Positions 48,301-57,200 of a stretch of DNA of 64,000 nt are shown here, piece after piece. The stretch's first letter is position 1. Every line of letters begins with the position of its first letter. The stretch spans positions 186,001 to 250,000 of the forward strand of contig CAWUHX010000317.1 of the NCBI GenBank assembly GCA_963922205.1. The letters run 5' to 3'. Below the pieces are notes generated by a model that worked only from the letters and a program-made list of their open reading frames with translations, was not told the origin of the DNA and searched no databases. This stretch comes from Romanomermis culicivorax. Taxonomy: Eukaryota > Nematoda > Enoplea > Mermithida > Mermithidae. Made by a program: the position numbers and the translations under genes.

Positions 48301-50555
48301 GGTTTCGGTTCTGCATTTTGTGAATTTACGGTTTCGGTTTTCAGATTTTTGAAACCGCGGTTTCCGTTTCGGTTTTTGTGCTTTATTTTATAGTTATTAA
48401 TTCAAAGATGAAATAGACAAGCAAAGATCTCGCTCTCATTTTGTTGTAGGAAAGATGGATAATGCTGATCCTAGATAGAGAATGAATGCTGATCCTAGAG
48501 CTTTTGCATCATGAATATTGAATACATACAGAAACCTAACTTGCTAATGTAAAACGTATCTAAACAAAAAGGGACATCCAATGACATATATCAACATCAA
48601 TTGTAACAAATCAACAAAAAAACGTACCCAACTTTGGCAGAACTTGCAAGGTGTTACCTCAGCGCACCAGCCATGAGTATTCCTTCAGAATAGCTATTCA
48701 GTGATGTGGGAATCATTTTTCAGCAATTACGAAATCATATTTCAGATGAATTAGTAGAGAAGCTATTATTTTTGAAATATAATTTCATTCAATTTTTCAA
48801 ATAATAAAGAAATAGGATTTTTGTGCATACCTGTAATTGGGGGGACCCCCCAACTTGGCCAACCCTATACCCAACCCCCCTAACGTGGAAAAATTAGAAA
48901 AATTTGGCAGAAAAGTGCCTTTTTTGAGAAAATTTCCGGCTTTTCGACCCCCCCCCCCCAAATTTCGGGTTTATCCCCCTCCAACTGATCGGACCTCTTA
49001 CAGGTATGTTTTTGTGTAGGAGATTAATTCTGTTATTAAATAAAGTTTTCATTGCATCAGCATTATTTTTATCTTCTCATGGATTTGTGAATTCTGCTGA
49101 TATTATGCCTTATTTTTAATACTATGCATACAAATGCGAAAACCGTAAAATTCACCCCGAAAATCCCGGTTCCGATTTCGGTTTTCCAATTTCGAGTTTC
49201 AGTTTCGGTTTCAGAAAAAATGAAGGTTTTCACGCTTTCGGTTTCGGTTAACCGGAACATGCCTAACTCATTAATCATTTGATTTTAAGCCAAATATTGG
49301 TCGATGCAGTCGTTCCTTCCGAACTTGAAATGTTTTTTCAGTCGTCGCCTAGTGGGAATTCTCAGCTGAGTCCAATCGACGATCTCGAAGATGAATATAA
49401 TATTTTATATGTAGCAATGACTCGAGCTAAAAGCATCCTAACTTTAAACAAAGAGGTTTTGGCGGCTATTATACAACAATTCGGAGAAAATTTTCAGAAA
49501 ATTTGCCTCTACTCTACTTTGGAAGGTTTTTTACGTCGCCAACCTGACAAGAAATGCATATTTTGTGGATCGAAGTTTGAGTCAGAAATTCATGAAGACG
49601 ACGTCGTTCTCTACAGGTAAATTGATCAAAATTTTGTGGTTATGAAAGTAGGGTTATAGCCTACAGAATAAGAGAGAGGTGCCGTTGAAATTGAAGCCAT
49701 TAAAGAAAGTATTCTGATAACTTGGCAGTCTATTGTCGGCTTATAAAATACTCAGCAGGGTGGCCACCTACCGGGAAACAACGGGTAAATTTTTTCACGA
49801 ACCGGGAATAAGGGGGAGTTTCGTGAACAACTCACACATGAAGCATGCATGTAACGGACTCCCAAGGTCTGGGGAGTCAGGCGACTTTTTTGCGGCTGCG
49901 GATCACTGATTCCCAAAATTTTAGAGTTTTTCGGACCTTTATGGCTAAAAAAATTTGGCCATAAAGGTCCGAAAAACGGTTTAAAACGTATTAATTTTTG
50001 TCTAACAAAACCTAAAAAATGTATTTATGGCACGAAGGGCCGAGAAAATTGACGCTTTTGACCATCTTTTGTTTAAAAGTTAACAGTTTTCAGTATTTTT
50101 CCGACCAAAAGTATGGGGGTTCCTATGACTACCATATGGCTAGCCATAAGATTCGAAAATCCTGGAGGGGATTCACCCAATGGCTGGCCATATGACTGAC
50201 AATTTCTGGGTGTCCTATAGCCCTTCCCCCCCCCCCAATTACATCTCTGACATGAAGTAATTTTTTAAGCGATTTTGAGATGATTTGCTCCAAATTTTTC
50301 GCCGCTCTGCGGCGTTATACGAATTGTGAATATCTCACTATATGGATTCTTTATTTTGAAAATATCCTAATATTATTTGTATTCTCAAATGCGGTACTCA
50401 TCTAATGCCCCGGTTACGTTTATAGTAATCATTATTTTGTATAATCCTGCTGAGATATGGTTTTTAGCATTTCTTTTTTACTCGCCAGTTAACCCTAATA
50501 GTTTTCATCGTATAAAGTGATTTTCGGTATTTTAATCGAATATTTGACGAAACTT

Positions 50556-50588
<33 letters not shown>

Positions 50589-53500
50589 CTACTCGTCAAG
50601 CCAGAATTATCTTGATTTATAACTTTGCTATAAAAAATATAATTCTTTCTTTCAACTACGCCTTTGTCTTGAATCACCATCCAAATTCCAAAACAGAACT
50701 CTTCTTTCCTTTGAAGTCACCTATGAAAGCTTCTAACATTCTTAGAACTTTAAAGAAACAATCGCTCTCTAAGCTCCGCCCAGAATTCTGATGTAAAATG
50801 ACACGCCCAAGAGAAGAATCGCCAGTAAGTCAGTCATTTGTCAGCTCGCTCGTCCGTCGTCCAGGGAACCTCTAGAAGGGGGTCTCCTTCTCTTTCTTTT
50901 ATAAATTTCCATTTGTCCGTCATAATATAGTCATTGTTCGATATTCTTTTATAATATTCTACTATTCTTCGTGTTATACATACATATTCCGTATTCTAAT
51001 AATGGTCGTATCTATAAATCACATTTCCTAAACTGAATTCTAAATTGAGCTACAGTATTCCGATGTGTTAACCTTGCGTTCAAATGCCTTAACGAAACCC
51101 CTAACCTGCAACCCATACATAAAAAGTTCACATTTGGCGAGCCACAGGTAAGCCTACTTGTAGTCTGCCTTTCTTCAGATCATCTTAAAAAACGCTATTT
51201 GTCGGAAGGAACTCCTATTCTCATCTTTACTAACGGCTTATTTATCATCTCAATTAAGAATTTGTGTTTGCTCGCAATTTTCCACCATCTGCACAATTGT
51301 AGCAAATCAGGATGTAGAATTGAGAATGACTTGCTCACTCTAAACTGTCTCAATTAAAAATCCAATATCTTCAGCTGAAACGTCTGCATTCCTCTATTTT
51401 AAACGAATCACTTTGGATACTATTATGTAAAAATTAGAATCAAGATAATCATAAACAATCATTATTTTTTCAATTCAAAATTTTCTGTTTTATTCTGAAA
51501 TATCTGTATGACGATCAATTTCAACAATCCTGTATGGTCAACAATGTCTTTTCAGATACTTATCAGGTTGGAGATTAATCAAAATCGTAATTTTGCTGTC
51601 ATTATCGCAGATTCAGATCTCTTAGGAAGAAACCTGCTAGACAGATCATAGGGCCCAGTTCTATCATCATCATTTATATGAATGTCTAAAGGATGCATAC
51701 ATGCGCATAGGGGTGGAGGGGAGCGCCCGGGGATTATCCCCGGGCTGGGCCTTAGGTTAGGGATTTACTGTCAGTCAATTTTGGCCAACCAGTCTTCAGC
51801 TGTACAATCAGTGGTTGCATACATGCACACGGTCAGGGTTTCTAGGGTATAGAAAATAACCAAAATTGGTTCTTCAGTAATTTTTTTTCCAGAAATCAGG
51901 TATACAGTAATTTTTTTACATTAAAATGAAATTTTATTGCCTTTTGTATCAATAATTACTCAACAAAGTTATTTGCTGACATTAATCATAAACTGTGTTG
52001 TAAATTGATCTTTTTGTGTAATTTAATCTTTTTAAAATGTTTGTTGCATTTTACCTTGCCAAATTTTTGGCCTATAGTAAACTTTTGCCAAATTTTCGGC
52101 CTATAGTAAACTTCTGCCAGTTTTTTTAGGGGAAGTGTAAATCCATACCCTGTGTGTATGAATGAGAGGTTGCAAGCTTTTTGTGGTTAAATCGATATTC
52201 ACACTGAACATAAATAGTTCCAGTCAATAGAAATAACTGAACATCATGTTGGTATCCTAAATAAACTTCACTTTTATAAACTTGAGAAAAAATTTGCTAC
52301 CCAATGATTTTGGGATTTATCCCCCGCCTGAAACTGATACCATGCACATGTCTGCAGGTCACCAATCAACTGTTCGTAGTGTCTTATACATAAAATCTTA
52401 ACGCCCCTATAAATCACGTTTTGTAAACTGAATTCTAAATTGAGTTACAGTATTCCGATGTGTTAACCTTGCGTTCACATGCCTTAACCAAACCCATAAC
52501 CTGCAACCGATACATAAAAACTTCACAAAAATCAGAAAACACCATAGAATTCGCCGGCGCTTCGCTCCCGATTTCATTTTTTAATCCTTTGGATTGGTCT
52601 GTTCATTTTTTCACTAATCAAGTTTTTTAGGGAGAAAAATTTTCGGGGAAAAGAACAAATGTAGAGATTCGACATGAAAAGGATGAATTTTGGTGCATTT
52701 TAGAAGTCAGAATTTCAATTTTTGCAACTTTTTTTTGTAACGATAATTTTTAACATGAAGCCGATTTTGAATTCCCAAGAAGTGATTTTCAGAAATTTCA
52801 GGCTTAACTTGAAGGTTTTCGAACTTATGGAAGTATGAGTATATGTTTTAATTTGTAAATAATAAAGATGCGTTTTTGAACAGAAAAGTTGAACCTTATT
52901 TTGATTGAATAAGTTATCCTCAAACTGATTTTCCAGCATTTTAGAATGTCAGAACCGCAATAATTTTTCGGCGCTACACTCCGAAAAGATAGGAGACGAC
53001 GTATGGAATAAGGACAGATGATGCATTTTTCAATACCCTGCGCTAGTTTGCTATATATGAAGGACACGAACTGGAATTAGGTTTATGCAAAAATACACAA
53101 AAAATCTTGGTTTTTTGTTTACAAAAAAATTGTTCGTTGGCTAATCTTTGTACTAAAGACGCTTGTGCGCGAAAAACACTGGTTGGAAATATTATTTTGA
53201 GCTGTCATTTCTTCGAGCACGTATCATCTGATTGAATATCCATATGATTGAATTACATTCAACGTGGCGCTACAAGCCTATACTTCGATATTCTTCATTT
53301 TTGGCTCATAAAATTTACATTTGGCTCCTAGAAATAAGAGGAACCGTTTGGCTCAAGATTTTTTAACCAAAAAAAGAGTGGATCAAAAAATGTCAACAGC
53401 AATTATTTTTTTCACTCAATAATTTTAAATAATGTCACTGACTTAGAAAGACAAATGCATCATTTGTAGATTTCCTTGACAATCCACAATTTTCGCTCAT

Positions 53501-54429
53501 TTTACGCATTTTTACATAATTTCAACTTGGATCGGGAAAAATTTCTTGTGTAAAAACAATTTGGTGTCGTTTTCGCACGCTGTAGGCGAAGGTGTGCGGA
53601 AAAATGGATACTAAAATTTCGACTTTTTTGCCAAATGGCAGAGTTCCTCGCGAAAAAGACAGTATTTTTCATCTAAAACTCAAAGATTGTAAACCGACAA
53701 AATAACGTTTTTAAAGCATTTACAGACCATTTTTGAGGAAAATTTGGCACCATTCAGAATATGCTTCTGAGTGTTTGAAAAACCGAAAAAAAACTTGAAA
53801 ATATCCTGGGAAAACAGAGAATTTGATGTCGTCGAACTAGTGGCCGCCCTGAATGCTTCTAGATCGAAAAATGACAAAAATTGGCACTGCTGTCAGAACT
53901 ACGCTTACATTAAAATTTTTACTCAAAAATTCTCAAAGTTTATTTGACAATGTTCAACAATTTTCAGTATGTGTGATTTGGTTTAGCCCAAAATCAAGAA
54001 AATATTGAATAGTAATTTTTTCCACTGTTATTATTTACAAGCATTCAAAGAAAAACGGACTCTATATTTTGATAGATTAGCTGAATGAAAAATGAAAAAT
54101 ACAACAACAGTCATTGTGTCATTGATTCATTTAGGACGCTTTTAATCGTAGAAAACTGTTACCATGATAAGTTGTGTAGCACTTCTTTTTGCAGGCCAAG
54201 CTTAAAAATGGCACACGACAACCAAACATTATCGTCTTCCTTTGGATTACAATGTAAAATGTGTCTCATTTCCAATAGTGCCCAGCACATGATCATAGAC
54301 GGAGCAGTCGTTGCTACGATACAGGCCATTCATTTTATCAAGTTTGCAAGTATGCTGAATCAGAAAGGCGTCAGAATTGTACGAAACGACTTAAGAAACT
54401 CTTCGCGACATTTTTTGCCCTTTTTGTGA
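29620..54429 (+). CDS. FBH1: F-box DNA helicase 1 (FBH1), eight exons
   Basis: Coding exons: 29620-30353, 31080-31448 (acceptor could instead be at 31035 or 31041), 32800-33025, 35819-36147, 45131-45339, 45575-45878, 49290-49616 and 54195-54429. Intron phases match at every junction and the total is 911 codons including the stop, close to animal FBH1. An F-box (about residues 39-78) recruits SCF ubiquitin ligase. A UvrD/Rep-type superfamily 1 helicase follows with all motifs, then a C-terminal Cys-rich tail (CIFC...CKMC). Known FBH1 proteins restrain RAD51 filaments and act at stalled replication forks in the nucleus. The gene is intact in this reading, although about 22 kb of introns are mostly transposons. 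The longest intron (36148-45130) is nearly 9 kb. An upstream in-frame ATG at 29575 exists; 29620 is preferred as it opens a basic N-terminus just before the conserved part. Confidence 0.93.
31080..31448 (+). CDS. FBH1: FBH1 exon 2: Q motif and Walker A
   Basis: LTHEQLRVV (Q motif) then [11 protein letters not shown] (motif I, ATP binding). The acceptor CTTTTTCAG at 31071-31079 is the best polypyrimidine site. Two others in the same phase would add 13-15 residues. Donor AA|GTGAGT at 31449. Confidence 0.85.
31796..31975. mobile_element. CAGAG-family hAT MITE in FBH1 intron 2
   Basis: CAGAGGTCCCCAAGG at the left, GAGTTGTCTG at the right, perfect duplications GTTAGCAT (31788-31795, 31976-31983). 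Length 180 bp, a compact reference copy of the family. Confidence 0.88.
32333..32454. mobile_element. 122-bp hAT MITE in FBH1 intron 2, CAGGCCTGTAG ends
   Basis: CAGGCCTGTAGCCAGG at the left and TGTCTACAGGCCTG at the right, perfect duplications AGTATAGG (32325-32332, 32455-32462). It has a G-run of about 12 near 32360. Confidence 0.92.
32800..33025 (+). CDS. FBH1: FBH1 exon 3
   Basis: Acceptor ATTTTTTAG|A. Encodes the segment between motifs Ib and II, ending FHDAYLK before GTATGT. It joins in phase 0 to exon 4 (IFQLSKP), matching the usual FBH1 continuity. Confidence 0.85.
34242..35340. mobile_element. Non-autonomous hAT element in FBH1 intron 3, CAGGCTTTTTTTT ends
   Basis: CAGGCTTTTTTTTAGTC at the left and CCAAAAAAAAGCCTG at the right, perfect duplications TATTTACT (34234-34241, 35341-35348). 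Subterminal repeats of TTTAGG(T/C)CTAGGAGCC near both ends. A CAGCGCTAAGCGCCGG hairpin lies at 34462-34477. No coding region. Fragments of the same family lie at 47314-47680 and 52528-53380. Confidence 0.92.
35819..36147 (+). CDS. FBH1: FBH1 exon 4: motifs II, III and IV
   Basis: DEAQD (Walker B, ATP hydrolysis), [12 protein letters not shown] (motif III) and QSFRFG (motif IV). Donor AAAAG|GTTAGC at 36148. Confidence 0.92.
36340..36783. mobile_element. CAGTGTTTTTT-family MITE in FBH1 intron 4
   Basis: Starts CAGTGTTTTTTTTTGTACTC and ends GTACTAAAAAAACACTG. The interior carries repeated TTTGTACT and its complement. The flanking 8-mers match only at 5 of 8 positions, so the duplications have decayed or the ends are slightly off. 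Confidence 0.75.
37394..37552. mobile_element. CAGTGTTTTTT-family MITE, short copy
   Basis: CAGTGTTTTTTTTTTGTACT at the left, GTACAAAAAAACACTG at the right, 8-mers CTAGTGGT and CTAGTGGC on the two sides (7 of 8). An internally deleted copy of 159 bp. Confidence 0.82.
37598..38026. mobile_element. MITE of the ATACATGTAA family
   Basis: ATACATGTAACGGAGCCC at the left, CCTAATTACATGTAGGG at the right, flanks TAACAAAC (37590-37597) and TTACAAAC (38027-38034), 7 of 8. It is in opposite orientation to 26384-26819 and shares the GCCATAGGATTGGAAAATCC phrase. Confidence 0.85.
38150..38404. mobile_element. MITE of the CATACCTGTAA family
   Basis: CATACCTGTAATTG at the left, CTCTTACAGGTATG at the right, perfect duplications TGTGAAAT (38142-38149, 38405-38412). 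Length 255 bp. Confidence 0.92.
39558..40239. mobile_element. hAT-type element, TAGGGTTGTCCC ends
   Basis: TAGGGTTGTCCCGAGGC at the left, CCTGGGACAACCCTA at the right, perfect duplications CTGTTGAG (39550-39557, 40240-40247). 682 bp with no recognised coding region; the short open frames near 39826-40080 look random. Confidence 0.92.
40358..42637. other. FBH1 intron 4, middle part without recognised elements
   Basis: No supported gene. Minus-strand frames at 42083-42430 and 42431-42664 have no family I recognise. A 17-nt palindrome (GATCGCTTTAAGCGATC) lies near 41705. Sequence just before 42638 may belong to the same decayed retroelement as the Pro/Gln-rich frame at 43172. Confidence 0.35.
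42638..43005. mobile_element. CAGTGTTTTTT-family MITE in FBH1 intron 4
   Basis: CAGTGTTTTTTTTTGTACTC at the left, AAAGAAAAACACTG at the right, flanks TGGGGAAG and CAGGGAAG (6 of 8). It holds the same interior (GTACAAACGACCTCTC and complement) as the other copies. Confidence 0.82.
43172..43867 (+). CDS. Pro/Gln-rich Gag-like protein fragment
   Basis: 231 residues. The first 170 are rich in Pro, Gln, Ala, Ser and Thr without obvious repeats. Then comes [20 protein letters not shown], which looks like the start of a folded capsid-like domain, and soon the frame ends. A Lys/Ser-rich frame lies just upstream (42551-42640 and 43010-43127), separated by a MITE. I do not recognise the family; a decayed retroelement Gag inside the FBH1 intron is the likeliest reading. 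Confidence 0.4.
   Translation: MEQIPSLFSISFPPGFGALQQPPAAVAPIYQPYLQQQCQPAVPQYQHPAQFSPPPPMYAIQQPTPAYQAPPAGHPTVYQIPVDQLQLQRQLIAAAADQPPSPPQSVQQPAVVQQSTSSTAMSATTQWQSFGVLSTIFMTATTSTSVPSTTASTSQSAPPSVQQANLAGTHFTPRKLTEPDIFNFLSRLNVYLLSGAPQKANDAPTLDNKVGAKANSNSSHSHSLCKSDEGN
44336..44580. repeat. Cluster of GCGGAT / ATCCGC motifs
   Basis: About fifteen copies of GCGGAT, ATCCGC or one-off variants lie in 240 bp, in both orientations, against an AT-rich background. This is typical of subterminal binding-site clusters in transposons or viruses, but I found no element ends. Confidence 0.55.
45131..45339 (+). CDS. FBH1: FBH1 exon 5
   Basis: Acceptor TCTTTTTTAG|A completes an Arg codon. Encodes LCRTNFGVF (motif IVa) and [23 protein letters not shown]. 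Donor CCAG|GTACGT. Confidence 0.9.
45575..45878 (+). CDS. FBH1: FBH1 exon 6: motif V
   Basis: Acceptor CCATTCAG|GA restores the frame from exon 5, whereas the longer open frames just upstream (from 45422) do not. Encodes [15 protein letters not shown] and [14 protein letters not shown] (motif V). Donor AAAAG|GTAACT. Confidence 0.87.
47314..47680. repeat. Left-end fragment of the CAGGCTTTTTT hAT family
   Basis: CAGGCTTTTTTACTCATTTTAG, then AAGCCTGGGCTC and GGCTCCTAAA as in 34242-34330. A CCGGCGCTTCGCGCCGG hairpin lies at 47477-47493. No right end. Confidence 0.7.
48266..49265. mobile_element. hAT-like element ending next to FBH1 exon 7
   Basis: TAGGGATGAACCGG at the left and CCGGAACATGCCTA at the right. 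The flanking 8-mers ACTTATTT and ACTCATTA match at 6 of 8. Both subterminal regions are packed with CGGTTTCGGTTT repeats. It contains a CATACCTGTAA MITE at 48826-49008. Exactly 1000 bp. Confidence 0.75.
48826..49008. mobile_element. MITE of the CATACCTGTAA family
   Basis: CATACCTGTAATTGG at the left, CTCTTACAGGTATG at the right, perfect duplications TTTTTGTG (48818-48825, 49009-49016). Length 183 bp. Confidence 0.92.
49290..49616 (+). CDS. FBH1: FBH1 exon 7: motif VI
   Basis: Acceptor GATTTTAAG|C completes a Ser codon. Encodes [16 protein letters not shown] (motif VI) and the first CxxC of the C-terminal tail (CIFCGSKF). A hAT-like element ends only about 24 bases upstream of the exon. Confidence 0.92.
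49844..50249. mobile_element. MITE of the ATACATGTAA family
   Basis: CATGCATGTAACGGAC at the left, CCAATTACATCTCTG at the right, perfect duplications ACATGAAG (49836-49843, 50250-50257). It is a diverged copy of the family, 406 bp. Confidence 0.87.
51011..51132. repeat. Direct repeat, copy 1 (LTR-like end)
   Basis: About 120 bp (CTAAATTGAG...CAGTATTCCGATGTG...TTCACA), repeated at 52407-52527. It ends in CA and is followed by TTTGGCGAGCCACAGG, which resembles a primer-binding site region, so it may be the 3' part of an LTR. Confidence 0.5.
52407..52527. repeat. Direct repeat, copy 2
   Basis: Roughly 90 percent identical to 51011-51132 in the same orientation. Similarity stops upstream of CTATAAATC. 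The 1.3 kb between the copies shows no coding region. Confidence 0.5.
52528..53380. repeat. Fragment of the CAGGCTTTTTT hAT family
   Basis: Shares order and wording with 34440-35340: AAAACACC, a CCGGCGCTTCGC hairpin (52554-52568), GATGAATTTTGGTGCATTT, GATTTTCCAGCATTT, and GGCTCC...AACCAAAAAAA near the right end. Confidence 0.7.
54195..54429 (+). CDS. FBH1: FBH1 exon 8: C-terminus
   Basis: Acceptor TTTTTGCAG|G completes an Arg codon. Encodes the second Cys pair (LQCKMC) and ends at a TGA at 54427-54429. It is assigned by phase and the position of the cysteines, as this part of FBH1 is poorly conserved. Confidence 0.75.
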
Positions 54430-54783
54430 AATGTTTTCTATTGCATGTTTCATTTTCTTGTACTATAATGTATATTCTAAATCTAATTCTAAATTGAAAA
54501 TCGTTAATGCTATCAAAATCATTCGCACAGCTTTTACAGTAAGATTTTTCACTCCAACATTCTTAAAGGTTGGGTGTGCTCACAAATGCTAAGCGTTTTT
54601 TTAATTTTTGCGAGTACAACTGCCCATTTTCCTATAGCCGGAAAGGAAAAGGTCGTATAATGTACACTTTATATGAGAGGCGCTTCTTGCGTGCTTTTTA
54701 CGGCCTATTAGAGGCCGCATTCCACAGGCTGCCGGCTGCCTGACAACCGGGACTTGTTTGGCTACCTCCCTTATAATGGAATA
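54430..54783. other. FBH1 3' region
   Basis: Sequence after the FBH1 stop. The first AATAAA on this strand is at about 54779, at the very edge of the DIRS element, so the native cleavage signal may be a variant one or may have been displaced by the insertion. Confidence 0.35.
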
Positions 54784-54822
54784 AAAATATTTTGCTAGGC
54801 CTTTAGGCCAATGTGAAAAATA

Positions 54823-54956
54823 TATTCTACTAACAAAAACAGCTAAGACTTAACAAATACTTCACTCAAACTATAAGCCAATGAGCTCGCTTAAAAGCTA
54901 AAAAAGGCAGAGTCTTAGCTTGCTTTGGTCTCTGAGCCTAGTGACCATTCAGTATT
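54823..54956. repeat. DIRS left inverted terminal repeat
   Basis: The reverse complement closely matches 59390-59521, including ACTCAAACTATAAGCCAATG. The further 40 bp to the left (GCTAGGCCTTTAGGCC) is the extension copied into the internal complementary region. Confidence 0.9.
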
Positions 54957-55344
54957 CATGAGAGCCGTTTATTGAAGCGCCAAAAAGGAAAAGCAGGCAA
55001 TAACTGCTACACTTAAATTAGTTCAAACAATTTCAAAAAAGGTCCCAAGTGGGGTCAGAGGTCGGACAAAAGAACATGAATTCATTACATACTCTGCGAA
55101 ACTTTTCATAAATACAGTATGGCCGACAAACAGATGTAATTGAACAATAAATTTTGATTCAAAAGGGGCGCCTGCCACGGCCAAATGGGCGAGTATCACG
55201 ATGACCTGCTGGTCAGTTCTTGTACTGTGAGTCGTTCTGCTGAGAGTCGTCCTGGTATTTGTTCCGTGGTAACCAGGGTTTCCTAAACAAAGGAACTCGA
55301 TTAGTAAAAAACGGGCATGGAGATGGGTATGTTAAGTTTTCGCA

Positions 55345-55435
55345 GTTTTTGTTAGTAGAATATATTTCATGTTGGCCTAAAGGCCTAGCAAAATATTCTA
55401 TTCTACCACACAAAGATAGCTCGACTTAACATATG
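55345..55435. repeat. DIRS internal complementary region
   Basis: The first part (55345-55398) is complementary to the left outer end (about 54784-54838). The second part (55399-55435) repeats the right outer end (TATTCTACYACACAAA...AGCTCGACTTAA). In DIRS replication this region templates circular joining of the ends. Confidence 0.85.
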
Positions 55436-55647
55436 TGTGTTTAAAGCAAACAGAACAAATACTGTACCTTAGTACAAAAAACTGCCTCCGTAAGGGTCGC
55501 TCTTTTGTGAATGATTGTTTTGTTATAGGAGCGAAAGAAGGTTTTTGAATTGGGTGACCAGTTGACACTTTTAGAAATCTCTTTTGTTGTTAGGCCACTT
55601 GAAAATGCTTTAGATGAAGAGGCAGAATGAATGGAATGTGCTTTGAA

Positions 55648-56420
55648 CTAAGAGATGTCTATACAGGCCAAAGACAATACCCTAATGATCCAATGAGAGA
55701 TAGTGGTAGAAGTGACCTCATTGAATGGTTTTGCATATGAGAGAAAAAGCCTAGAGTTGATGGCCCTGATGGGTCTTGTAGAAGCAATATATTCCATTAT
55801 ATGCAAATATGGGCAAAGTAAGCAGTTAGAAAATTGATGTACAACAACCTCAAGAGGTAGCCCAAAATTACGGGGTTTTGTCATTTCTGGAATTGAAAAA
55901 ACCAAGTGATCTGAGAAGATCTGAATGATCTGAAGATCTCTGGGGGCTACTTAAGGCCAAAAGCATAACAACTTTGTATGTAAAGAATTCTGTATGTTTC
56001 TGAACTTCTATCAGATAAGTCGATAGACTCGAGGAAATTGAAGACTGTGCTGAGGTCCCATGTAGACATGTAACGTTGGATAGGAGGATCAGAACGAAAC
56101 ATGCCCTTTAAGATGCATGGCAGTAAAGGAGTATCTTTAAAATTTGGATTAGTTGCTTTTAATACTGTACAAATAGCTGATTTAGCTCCAGATATGGTCT
56201 GGTATCTTAGACCTTCTTTATGTAGAGATGTTAAATAATTAACTAAGTCAACTACAGTTGCCTGAATGGGATCAACTTTCTGTTCATTACACCAGCAAAC
56301 CCATTTTTTGAGGGCTGAGTTATAATGCTTTTTGGTACTGTGGGCCCATGACTGTAACAAGACGTCAGCAGCATCCTGCAAAAGGCCTCGGCTTTGCCAG
56401 GTTTCCCCCATATCTTCCAC
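55648..56420 (-). pseudogene. DIRS tyrosine recombinase
   Basis: Two frames. 56420-55947 has an N-terminal core-binding domain (SWAHSTKKHYNSALKKWVCWC, then TVVDLVNYLTSLHKEG) and the beginning of the catalytic domain. 55905-55648 has the C-terminal part (RLFLSYAKPFNEVTSTTISHWI), where the usual motif precedes the catalytic Tyr. The frame changes near 55940, so it is broken. It would integrate circular DNA without target duplications. Confidence 0.8.
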
Positions 56421-57200
56421 CCTGGAAGATGAAGGGTGCCATTCTCAATCAGTGGATGCAATCTATCCTCTGAATTTGTCAAGATAGATGAATGGTTATG
56501 GACAAAAAGTGGAAAATCTGTAGCCAAAGAAAGCAATGCTGGCCACCAAATTTGCATTGGCCAGATTGGAGCAATCAACACCATCTCAACTTCCTCCTGC
56601 ATAACTTTTCTCAAGACTTTGCTCAGGAGACAAAAAAGGCGGAAGGCATTAAGTGCTCAACGGTTCTGCTAAGAAAAACTTAGGGCATCTATGCACAGAG
56701 CATCTGGATCTGGTTTCCAAAAAACAAAAATATTTAGACATTCATTGTTCCTATCTGCAAAAAGGTCTATGTTCAGTGGGCCCCATTTTGCATTCATCAG
56801 TGAAAAAACAGAAAAGCTAAGTTTCCAGTGGCTTCTATCTGCCTTAGCTCTGGAGGCTTGGTCAGCTTGCAAATTTTCACATCCTGGAAGGTGTACAGCC
56901 TGGAGAGTTACGTTCTGGTCCAGGCACTAACTATAAATTTGTATTGAAAGATTACAAAGAAAACTGTTTTTGTTCCACCCATTTTGTTAAGGTAAGCTAG
57001 GGCTGTAGAGTTATCTAGAGCATTAATGTTATCAATACTCCATGCAAATCTGGGGTGAAGATCTTCCTGCAGAACATGCTGCCAAAAGTTCTTTGCAATT
57101 AACATGCAGGCGTTTTTCATTTTCATTCTATAGGCTGGATGAACTTTCGCTCTTACAGTAGGCACCCCAGCCAGTATTAGATGCATCAGAAAAGACACTT
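56252..57200 (-). pseudogene. DIRS RNase H and C-terminal Pol region
   Basis: FSDASNTGWGAYC at about 57165-57200 is the RNase H start. Further on, WGPLNIDLFADRNN and FWKPDPDALCIDALSF (56872-56669), then WWPALLSLATDFPLFV, are typical of the DIRS Pol tail between RNase H and recombinase. It is spread over several frames. Confidence 0.75.

Larger units (their letters stand above)
49756..53851. mobile_element. Possible hAT element spanning most of FBH1 intron 7
   Basis: CAGGGTGGCCACCTACC at the left and AGTGGCCGCCCTG at the right form a 12-bp inverted repeat of a common hAT kind. I found no matching target duplications, so these may be ends of two different copies. No transposase is visible inside; other elements lie within. 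Confidence 0.45.
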
